Part shown: positions 25,345 through 35,400 of the stretch, piece after piece
Position numbering within the stretch: the first letter of the stretch is position 1
Layout of the letters: each line of letters opens with the position of its first letter
Position numbers and translations under genes: made by a program
The notes under the pieces: generated by a model
What the model was told of the DNA's origin: nothing
Seen by the model: only the letters and a program-made list of their open reading frames with translations
Database searches by the model: none
Assembly (NCBI GenBank): GCA_002633025.1
Contig: NMRB01000824.1
Coordinates: forward strand, 176,658 to 240,657
Direction of reading: 5' to 3'
DNA length: 64,000 bases
Source of the DNA: Notospermus geniculatus
Taxonomy: Eukaryota; Nemertea; Pilidiophora; Heteronemertea; Lineidae

Positions 25345-28300
25345 ATGGAATTCACAAAAAGAGTTTTTAGGTGCTTTTTTGTTGAAAATTTGGAATGATT
25401 CTTGTTGAAAGATGGGCTGAAAACGAAAACGTTGCCTGTGTAGTGTGTGTGTTCGTCTGCCAAGCAGACGACAGAGGGCGTGACGTTGCAATGCAAGTTT
25501 TTAGGCCCACATGATGAAAATGTGCATTGCTAATAGGTCTATGTAAGCCCAGGCAAAGGTAGGCCTACCAACCAGAAGTAGTAGGCCTACAGAATAGGGC
25601 AGGCCCAGGCTCCATCTACAAATTAGAAATTGAGGACCAACTTCATCACTTAGGCCTAGGTCGGACGTGATGTCGTAGGCCTACCGTACCCTACCCTACC
25701 CCCGTACCGTAGCGTAGGCCTACAAGCCCTAGGTCTAGGTCTACCCATTTGCTTCAAAATTTTGTAGGCCTTCCCCGATCCCCAGTTCCCTGCATAGGCA
25801 TAGGCCCTTGCTTATAGGCCTACTGGTAGGCCTAGGCCTATTAAGGATGTAAAAAAGGCCGAGGGCTAGGCCTACAATACATTTTTTTGGCTGATGTCAA
25901 GCCTGTTGATGTTAGGTCCGGGGCCTATGCCTTTTTCTTGTTCATGAAATGAAGAAATCTGTATTAATTACTGATATATTTCAGGGACCCATTCTATGAA
26001 CCGCCTCTTCAGAAAGGCTACTACCACCCCTCGCAGAAGAAGAAACTTTCAAAGAAAGAAAGACGGGTTTGTATTGTCCCAGTCATTGAGCAGTTGTCCT
26101 TGTAATATTTTTTGTGACTGCCTTGTGATGTCTAGCTTCATGGAAGCCCTCTGATTTGATCACAACTTTTGCAGATCTGCCTGAGCCCAGAGAAGCAGCC
26201 CTCAGTTGGCCAGAAGAAGGATTCAGAATCACTTAAACCTGCTGATGAAGAATTCTTGAAGGGGACGAATGTTTACACAGATAAGGCACCACCAACTGGC
26301 GACACACCGAGTCCTGCCACAAGCGCAAGTTCAAAGTTCAATGAATCTTGGCCAGAGAGTGAGAGGGCATCAACAATTGGGTAAGTATTCTGAGGCAGAA
26401 CTTCACCACTGCCAGTACGAATAAATTCATGATATCGTTATTGGTCGTTTTCTCTCTTCCATAGCTTAGTACCAGCTTTCAACTTGAGCCCAATCCAAGA
26501 TTCGGACAGGAGGCTCCATTCTACCAAGCTGGATGAGATGGGGCCGACCACTTTTGACTCGGATGCCCCCAAGAGAGGTATGAAGAGCCAAATAAGCAGC
26601 TCTGCTGGCGCAAAGGAAAAAAATGGGGATTCTACGCTTCAGAGGTAGGTAACAGGTCTTCATGGTGCCAGCAGACTCCCGGTAGAGCTGTGTCTATCTC
26701 AGCTCTGAGATGGTAAGAGCTGTATCCCTTCAAGGGAGGGTGCACCCTGAACATTGCAGTTGTGTAAATTTTAATTTCAGATACATCAACCGATTCCGCT
26801 ACGGTCAGCCAATGAGTCGACAGGAAAGAGAATCCAAGACACAGCAAAGTTCCCGCGATTTCTGGTGGTTGAAATCACCGTCTCCTTCAACTCCTGGAAG
26901 AAGTTCAACTCCCAAAGGTGATGATACCCCATCCCCTGGGAAAACAAAGAGGCAATCCCCACGGTCATCACTGAGTCCGTACTCTCCCATGAAGCCTGGG
27001 CGATCTTCAAGCTCAGTAAGTATTTACAACAGTATTCTACTTTGCTCTCAGGCAGTGTGAACTTAGATTTGTGTGAATTTTCGTTTCTGTTCCAGAGCAG
27101 CAGTGGGTCTCGGTATCGTCCACATGTGACCCCTATTGATGAAATGACACAAAAATTACAGGAAAGGGCTGACCGACTTCTGGAGCAGAGGTAGGCAAAT
27201 AAATCTTAAAGCCCCACTGTACTGAAGTTGAAAAACGCAAATCATCGCGGCGATTTGTTGACGTCAGTGCACGACGTCATGACGTCAGCGTAGTGTAAAA
27301 TGTACTGCGCTCCATCTAAATACATTAGGGCTCTCTGCAGTTGTTTTCAATGTGTGCTGAAACCTATGCCTTGATTCTCTAAAGTACGCATCAGACAGGC
27401 ATTTTGGGGACCTTCACGAGGCTATGGGACCTCTATGTGCACTCTCCTAACTTTTTGAAAATATCGTAAAATTCAATACTGTGGGGCTGTGGGTTTGAAT
27501 GTACCGTAACTTAATGTTATTGTGGCTACCGGTAATGTGCCTGTCCAGTCTGTCTGTGTCTTTGTCAAGAAAAGATCTGGAAATAACCAGGGTTTTTCAG
27601 TGTCCAAAATTGATGGACCCTCATCAGATAACAGATTCCATGGCATGGATTGACTGAAATTGTCAAGTCCTGTTTACCTTTTGCAGTGAGTCAAGTCTGA
27701 GCACAGAACCTATTGTAAGCACACTAGGACTGGGGAGTGAGCCATCCATAGAGTCCAGTAGAAGTAGAGGTGGAGCAAGTCTTGTTGAAGAGCGCCCCTA
27801 CAGACCTGGATTTATCAGATACATGCAAGGTAGGAGCAGTTTTCCATATAGAAATAATCCAGCGAGAACTTAGTGAATCCCGCTGGAGTCTCCTGCAGAA
27901 AAGACCACTTGTGTCCATCCCTGATGGCAATCATCCTGTCCTTACAGAGAAGGAGAACCTACTCCATCGGGAAGACACCCGACAACCCCGCCAAGGGCCA
28001 TCGTTGGGGGCACCTCCCGATGATATTCTCTCCCAGTGGCGCTTGCGGCGGAAGATGGAGGTGGCTCAAAATAAAGGTCATTACGACATCAGGTTATTGG
28101 ACGCTGGGCGAGGACCTGCGTCACCCAAGAAAACTGTACCGGTAAGATTTTTGCCCTCTGCTGGTTTGACGGTAAATGAAAGTGACTGTTCACATGCCTC
28201 CTCAGCACACCTACTGCACTGACTACGGTACCTGCAGTTACCGTACAAACAACATGGCGACCACGGATTTTCGATCCCGCGGTGAGTGCAGTATTCAGCT

Positions 28301-30339
28301 CGATTTCTCACGAAAAACGCAAGCTCAAGGGCTGAAACATACGTGGGGGATTCTTCACTATAGGAACTATCCACGACGTAAATTGTAGCCCAAAATATTT
28401 CNGCTGCAAACCTCTTCTTTGCCCCAATATTACCGAATTTATTCAGAGTTACCGTACTCCCTAAGAAATGCACCATCTGAGTTACCGTATGTGTCAAGAT
28501 TGAGTTACCGTTGCCTCGCTTCGATTTTTCTCTCGGTCCGTACACATTTATTGGGAAATATTTTGGGCTCCAATTTACGTCGTGGATAGTTCCTATAGTG
28601 AAGAATCCCCCACGTATGTTTCAGCCCTTGAGCTTGCGTTTTTCGTGAGAAATCGAGCTGAATACTGCACTCACCGCGGGATCGAAAATCCGTGATCGCC
28701 ATGTTGTTTGTACGGTAACTGCAGGTACCGTAGTCAGTGCAGTAGGTGTGCTCAGAATATGATAACCGTAGTTATGTGCTGCTTACGATTATGTCAATCA
28801 TCCAAAATTCTGATAATGCACAGATACAGTGAATGAAATTGTTCTTCCGTATTTAGGATCCAGAGATTGAGTCAAAGCTGACCGATTTCCGCAACAGACT
28901 TTCCCAAGCTGCCTCAGGAAAATACGCCTCGCCACTGAAACCAAGTACAAAGATTCATTTCACTCCATCACCACCAAGGCAGGAGACAAAGGTATATATT
29001 CCATCAGGTTAAATTTGAAATGTTGCATCTTCAAAACTTCGCATTGCTCTAGCTACAACTTTTCATGGTGTCTATCTTCCTTCCTTCAGTTGCCTACATC
29101 ACCTGAAAGAGACGTTCCTGAACGTGATGTACCTCAGAGACCTGTGATAGCAAGTCCGACCTTGAAACGTAAACCTGGTTCACAGGAACAAGTTGAGCCA
29201 CATCTTCACTTGATGTGTGATATTCTACCTTGTCCTCATCAGTCAGAGCATGAATGGGTGAAGTACAGTGAGAGAACAGAGGGGGGACAAGGTTTGCAAG
29301 AATCACAAAGTGCGGTAGAATGTCTGGTGGAGGGAGACCTCAGGGATCAGACTTGTGAAAGAGTCCAACAGCAGCCGAGTAAGATTCAGAGAGAAGAACC
29401 AAAGAGAGGACGACAAAAACAAAATGCCAAAGAGGCAATCCCTGAGCGTGATAAAGCTTCAAAGAAAAGGGAAAAGGATGAAAAGGGAAGGCGGATGGAT
29501 GGAGGAAGAGTTGTCCATGAATCAAAAGAGAAATGGAAAAGTTTTGATGGTTCTGTGTCCTTCGAGGATGACGTCCCAGTCAGAGATTTAGGCCCAGGTG
29601 GTCGTAAAGATGAGGAGGGTGTGACAGGTGGAATGGCTAGGGTACAACGTGAAAAAGATTCTGGAATGGAAGAGGAACTGCAGAAAATGAAACAAGCTAA
29701 GAGAATCCCTCGCCCAAAAAGAGTCTGGAGTAGTCCAAAGAAAACTGGTGGTCCGTTAGATAATGTTGTCGGAGAGGTTGTTACTGAGAGAATGTTTGCA
29801 TCACCGACGTCAAGTATTGAAAGTTTCATGTCGGAGAAGAACAGGGCCTCGGAGACTGACCAAGGTGTGTGGTGAATTTGTGGGCCTGGGTAGTGGAGCG
29901 ACGAAGGACCACACTGTCTTGTAATTCTGTGTCCAGAGTTTGGTCGAGGTGGTCATAAAATGCTCCTTCATATGAGTTTTCTCGCTGTCAATGGGTAGAA
30001 CCAAAGTACACCATGGTAGGTTTCCTTACGAGATACGCTTGGACGAGTAGAATGAACGTCCACCCATACTTTCTTTTTTTCAGATACGTTTACATCTGAT
30101 TCAGAAGAATTTGCTGATGACGAGTTGTTGTCCCAGCTGCGGAAACAACGTGAAAAGTTTGAATCAAAACTAAAGTAAGTATATCATGCTACCATGCTGT
30201 GATGAGTTTGAAACGACAGCCTTGAGCTGTCTCTTGTCAAATACGAATGGTAACTTGAAATTCCTCATCATGGGAATTTTTTCTCATTCTATTTAGGCTG
30301 ATTGACCGTCTACTTGAGCAGGCAAAAGCACTAAAGTGA
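25345..30339 (+). CDS. PROSER3: Proline and serine-rich protein 3 homologue
   Basis: Twelve exons: 25345-25370, 25985-26066, 26175-26380, 26465-26644, 26781-27015, 27096-27190, 27687-27829, 27948-28141, 28857-28991, 29090-29864, 30084-30174, 30297-30339. They total 2205 nt (734 aa) in one frame. Ortholog marks in order: N-terminal 'MEFTKRVF' with 'DPFYEPP' and 'YYHPSQ', 'FNESWPES' (about 105), 'RYINRFRYGQPMSRQER' with 'DFWWL' (about 165), 'PPDDILSQWRLRRKMEVA' (about 345), and C-terminal 'DDELLSQLRKQREKFESKL'. The rest is Ser/Pro-rich and, in the large exon 10, highly charged Lys/Glu; it is probably disordered with a C-terminal coiled coil. The molecular function of the family is not well established. 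The 8-codon first exon is chosen by phase match and N-terminal resemblance. Confidence 0.88.
25520..25880. repeat. Cluster of 'taggcctac' words
   Basis: Fifteen or so overlapping copies of aggcct/taggcctac within about 360 bp of PROSER3 intron 1, for example 'taggcctactggtaggcc'. The same word is sprinkled through the window at lower density. Confidence 0.75.
27210..27487. mobile_element. MITE with AGCCCCACTGTA ends and CRE-like sites
   Basis: Ends AGCCCCACTGTACTGA and TCAATACTGTGGGGCT, 278 bp, in PROSER3 intron 6. Inside are several 'gacgtca' words (about 27258-27293), identical to CRE half or full sites. Confidence 0.8.
28201..28755. mobile_element. Long-TIR element with CTCAG target duplication
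   Basis: Two arms of about 195 bp, starting CACACCTACTGCAC and ending GTGCAGTAGGTGTG, nearly identical, separated by about 150 bp and flanked by direct CTCAG (28201-28205, 28751-28755). Both arms contain the same 40-odd-codon open frame ('DFRSRGECSIQLDFSRK'), which therefore appears on both strands. In PROSER3 intron 8. Confidence 0.92.
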
Positions 30340-30775
30340 CAAGGTTACACCCTTCTGTGTGGATGATTTCTGTACTTGTGCAACAGTTTCAATCTGGTTT
30401 ATGATCCAAGGAAACAGTCTCGGAAGGAACTTGAAGAGATGACAACAAAATGGGAATATGGCCCTGCCAGGTTAAAGCAGGCGTAGTCTTGAGAAAGTAT
30501 CCACTTGTCTGTTCCTGTGTGGTAGGTATGGTTACCCCCTGCAGATGTGTGTGGGGGGGGGGGCTTTTGTCCCCCTTTCTTGCTGAGCAGAGATTCAGGA
30601 CAAGCAGTCCTTTGTCCCCCAATTACAAAAAGCTAATTGTGGGCTTTGGTTGAGTATTTTGATGATACTGATGGTGAAATTTTAATCGTGTTTACAGGGG
30701 CATGGTGTTCCATTCCTGTTTGCCTTGTGAGATACTTCGTCCTTGGCAGTATGAGCAGGATATTCAGATTATGTT

Positions 30776-30944
30776 AATAGGAACTGACAGTGAGTTGACC
30801 AGTAGGTGTCACTACGGCCCAATTCAATGCATATAGCGGACCCATTTATTGATCGAGTACCAATCAGGTGGATTTTTTTGTGTATTGGTCCGCTAGAACT
30901 TTGCTGCCATCTTTTGGCAATAGGCACAGCTGATTGCTCCTATT
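30776..30944. mobile_element. AATAGGAGC MITE, copy 1
   Basis: Starts 'aataggaactgacag' and ends 'cagctgattgctcctatt', giving about 15-bp inverted ends. Internal 'tccgctagaactttgctgcc' is shared with copies at 31402-31560 and 58569-58735. Confidence 0.8.
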
Positions 30945-31071
30945 AGCCCCATCCACTCTATTCACACTTAAGTGAAAGGAAGTTGACCTTTCTGTTGTTT
31001 TGTATTTGCATAGACGTACATGCTGGTTTCATGTCCATGTGGTAGTATTTGAATTATGATATGCTCTGAAA

Positions 31072-31077
31072 AATAAA
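31072..31077 (+). terminator. AATAAA signal, possible PROSER3 3' end
   Basis: Hexamer in 'gaaaaataaacgag', about 730 bases after the stop. Confidence 0.4.
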
Positions 31078-31401
31078 CGAGATATACTTGATAGTGGTGG
31101 TTTTGTTCTTTTTTTTTCATAATAATTGTTAAGGTATTTACTGTATTCAACATTTACTTTACCGGGTACACATGTGTTTTCACCATTGCTCATTCTCATC
31201 ACTCTTGTCCTTGTATGTCGCTTTTACTCATCATTATTACCATTGCCATGTTTAGCTCACCAGGATGAGCTTATAACCTACCGGTTCGTCCGTCGTCGTT
31301 ACAGTTACATGTATCTTTAATAAAACAAGAGCAAGTCGTTGGAGCTGTTGACTCCTAACTTCACATACATGTACCTCAGTGTCGTAGGTCTCCACAGACC
31401 A

Positions 31402-31560
31402 ATAGGAGCTGTCAGTGAGTTGACCAGTGGGTGTCACTATGGCCCATAGCGGACCTGTTCATTCTTGATGGAGCACCAATCACATGGATTTTCCTGTGTA
31501 TCGGTCCGCTAGAACTTTGCTGCCATCTTTTGGCAATACGTGCGGCTGACTACTCCAATT
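31402..31560. mobile_element. AATAGGAGC MITE, copy 2
   Basis: Same orientation as copy 1, beginning 'aataggagctgtcagtgag' and ending 'ggctgactactccaatt'. Confidence 0.8.
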
Positions 31561-31954
31561 TTCAGGGAAGTCATTAGTCTGATTGTCTCTTCTGTCACCA
31601 GGGGGCCAAAACCGAAAACCTTAAAAGTGTAATTCCACCTTTACTTGCCATTACCATTACTATTTTTCTCCCGGGGGATTTTAACCCTGTCAGGTGTGCT
31701 TGCCATTTGCCCAAAGTTCTCATCCTCTCCAAACAAATCACTTGAAAACGTCTCTGTCGTGTCTTTCGCAGAACGGAGGCAATAATCGATTGAAATGGCC
31801 TAAATTTTATGATGAACGTATTTGATATGTACCTGTATTATGCCGTTTGTCGACTTATTACTCCTGATTCTGCAAGAGGGTGGTCTTTGTCCTCATCTTT
31901 TCGCAATATTCTTGGTCAACCCATTGTCTTCGCAGGCTTACAATGTTTATATTA

Positions 31955-32105
31955 GGGAGGTTTAGAAATCAAACGGTAAACGTAAACGTTAGCGATAACG
32001 TTATTTTTGTACCAAAAATGCAATATAAAATCAGGTGAATGTGTATAGTATGAAAAATAACGTTGTCGTAAAGTTTACGTTGATCATTTGATTTCTAAAC
32101 CTCCG
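31955..32105. mobile_element. MITE with GGAGGTTTAGAAATCAAA ends, copy 1
   Basis: Left GGGAGGTTTAGAAATCAAA and right TTTGATTTCTAAACCTCC with flanking TA; internal 'aataacgtt' words. A 5'-truncated, rearranged relative lies at 49471-49590. Confidence 0.85.
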
Positions 32106-32491
32106 TACTACTCGTGGGAAAACGAACCCGTTGGAGATTGCACATTATGCGCTGTCCCATTGCTCTCATTCTGCTTCGAGACTGATGGGCGTGGCCTCAC
32201 TCTCCAAGCATCGAGCGCATGCGTAGTGCGTTGCCGGTAGCACGTGCCTTGTTGTCCCCCAGACTCTCGTCTGTGAAGGCAGGTGTTAACTGGGGGTCTG
32301 TCCCCAGCCTATTTAGGAAAATATTGACTTCTGTTACATTTTATCAACTTTATTTATGCATTGTATTTGTCCTGTGTCTGCGACGGGAAGTAAATTTAGA
32401 TAGCCGACTTCGTTTTTCTTAATGACACAAAATCACTAACATATTTCACAGAATTCATTCGATAAAAGATAACTGCCTCGGCAATACCAAC

Positions 32492-35400
32492 ATGGCCGCA
32501 CTCGGGACCTTCGTTTCATTATTTCTGTTCGCATATGGTAAGATTTGTCCACGCTGCGGTCATTCCTTTAGCGGCGGATTGTTAAATTTCTGGACCAGTT
32601 CTTTGTTTTGATTGAGTTGACCCCTGTGTACACTATGCGACTCGATGCGACGCACTATCGCGTCCGGAAGTGTGGACACACATTTGCGAATAGTTGTAAA
32701 AGTTGCGCATCTCTGTCGCGGACGACTGAACAAGTCTCCCACTGCAAGACGTCACTGTGTCCGGAAGGTCTAGGGAGTCCTTCGATGGTTTAGGCAGTAA
32801 TTTGGCCCGGTGTAAAAGAATCTAATGTCCCCCGATTATGTGATGTCCCCCAGCAATACATTTACGGATTAAGCGGCACCATTGAATTGGACCAAGACCC
32901 TTAATCCTGCACCAAACAATGCATGGGGACATCCGAAGGGTGGGCCATTAGATCTTATCACACCTGTGTTGTTTAATCGCAATGCCTGTGAAAACCGTGG
33001 CGGGGTACTTGTGAAGTGCAAACGGGGCTAATGCGGTGGCATCGCGCCGAACGTATATTTTATACCCACCCGCCCTTTTCTACGACTACAATATCACGGT
33101 GTACAATCAACCTTGCCGTACAGCTGCGGGAGAAAGTTCCGGTCACATACGCTTGGTAAAGCTGAGATTCCAAATCACTATAAATACCATGCTAAGGGCA
33201 AAATGATAACCCAAGGCGAATGAATACACTAAAAAACGCCTAGCTGCTGCAATATCCAAATCACTATAAATACCACTGCTAAGGGCAAAATGACAGTCCT
33301 AGGTGAACGAATACACTATAAAAGGCATGTTGCTGTAATACCTCCCAGAAATTCGCAGGAGAACGCATCGAACGCACCTAGGACTGTCATTTTGCCCTTA
33401 GCAGTGGTATTTATAGTGATTTGGAATCTCAGCTTTGCCAAGCGTATCTGACCGGAACTTTCTCCCGTAGCTGTACGAAGGTTGATTGTACACCGTGAAT
33501 ATAAAATGTTATTTCCAGCGTATGGAAGTGAGATTCTCGACCCGGCGTCGCAGACGGTCGGCCAGCCATTGGGCTCGGAGGTGACCCTCACTTGTACTGT
33601 CTCTGACCTCGGAAAGCACTCCGTAAGTAGGCGACAAAGAGCCAACCCGGCTCATGATGCCATCGATGATGATAACGTAGATCGCGTGCAAATCATATTT
33701 GGTGGAGAAACTGGGGCCAATTCCCGAAGGGACAAACAGAAAAAAATACCCAGTGGCTGTCCGACCTGGGGCCGTCTTATTGACATTATACCATCATGAC
33801 TTTATCCCCGTCCATAGCCCTACGCCCAGGATTTGAACGTCCTGCTTCGATAGGCCACACAATAGAATCTACGCTTGTCCTCAAGCGCATGCGGTCTTGA
33901 AGCGCTCCTCTGCTCAACTTGCGCTCCACCAAGTTGAATTTGTCCTTGACCTAGGAGTTGTTGTCCACCAAGTTGAATTTGTCCTTGACCTAGGAGTTGT
34001 TGTCCACCAAGTTGAATTTGTCCTTGACCTAGGAATTGTTGTCCACCAAGTTGAATTTGTCCTTGACCAAAGAGTTGTTCATTCCGCACATTTGCCTCTT
34101 TTAAGGTTATGTGGATGAAGGGGTCGAAGCACCACCTATTAGCGATCGGTGGGAACGCCTTTTTGGCAGGTCCTAATATAGAAGCTAGTGCCGATACGTC
34201 TGGGACTAAAAGTTACTTTCGTCTCAAGATAAAGAAGTAAGTTTCCTATTGATCGTAGGGCTTGCGTTACCCTCTACCTTTGGTTACCAGTGTTTCCGTG
34301 TGCCAGTATGCCCTCTTTGTTTTTGAAACAACACTGGCAGAAAAGACCGACACGTTTCTCTGTGTGTCCCCTGTTGTCAAGTCGCAGCTTATTCCGTCAG
34401 ACAAAAGTAAGGGAACACTCACACATTGGGAACATTCAAAAATGTTACACCGGTGTTACCGTCGTAATTTACCTCAGATGATGTTTGGTGTCCTCATGGC
34501 TGCTCGGCTCAATTATATGCAAAATGGTGGCGAGGTTGGGAATCGTCATCCTGAGAGGTCAGTTACTGTCGTTCCCCTCCTAAATGAAACGAGCGGTTGT
34601 GAATACCCTGGGGCGAGGATGTACGTGCAGCTGTACGTCTTACCTCAGATCTGTGCTCGGCCTCATGGTAGCCCTCTTATAAACGAAGAATTGTCGTTCC
34701 TCCAGGCTTTCAGCTGCTGATGTTGATGACTACTACTGTGTTTTGGAGACTGACGCAAAACAGGACTGGGAGGCGAAGCAGAAAGTTTTATTCAAAGTGA
34801 TTATAAAGTCTGGCATCAATAAGGCTGCTACAAAGTGTAAGTCTGCAATTCCAAAAAAACAATTTGATTTTGGTGTTACTCTGAATGTGGACGCGTCTCC
34901 TTGTTTTCACTCCCGATGCCCCACCATTTCAGCAAAGGGCTGCGAAACGATCTTTCCGCCGTCGACCTCCCTTGGGGCTTTGTGGGAGGTGGAACACCCA
35001 CTCAAAATCCCCTGATGCCTCGCATGGTTGCATCATTTCGTCTTTCCAAAATAATTTGGCAGATTTTACCCTCTGCTCCCCCCAGTTCATACCTTACCCG
35101 AAATGTCTGACAGTCATTGCTATTACAACGGATGGCGCCCCAGGAAAATGTCGCCGCTCCACGTCAGTTTATTTTCATGCGAGTTGGTTCTCAATGGGCA
35201 ATTCAACCAAAGGAAACTATGGGCAATCGTTTGTGTCCCCAGTCAAGGCATACAGTAACCACTGTGAATTGCCCATAGAGAGCCAACTAGCATGAGAAAA
35301 CTCTCGTGTGGAGCAGCATCTTCTTCCTGGCTCTGCTGCCAGAAATAAAATGGCAACCTTACTCGGGGTACTTCACAGTAATGGGAAGAAACCGGCATAT

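Larger units (their letters stand above)
30340..32491. other. PROSER3 3' region and spacer to the Ig-PAN gene
   Basis: No coding sequence supported. It contains the PROSER3 AATAAA (31072-31077), two copies of the AATAGGAGC MITE, one GGAGGTTTAGAAATC MITE and a CG-richer stretch at 32150-32300 that may be part of the promoter of the Ig-PAN gene. Confidence 0.55.

Noticed and set aside
29386-29829. 147-codon minus-strand frame
   Set aside because: Shadow of the large charged exon 10 of PROSER3, which is in frame with its neighbours.
33820-34089. Minus-strand frame with four 13-residue 'LGQGQIQLGGQQL' repeats
   Set aside because: A 39-bp minisatellite in an intron; no start context, splice site or homology.
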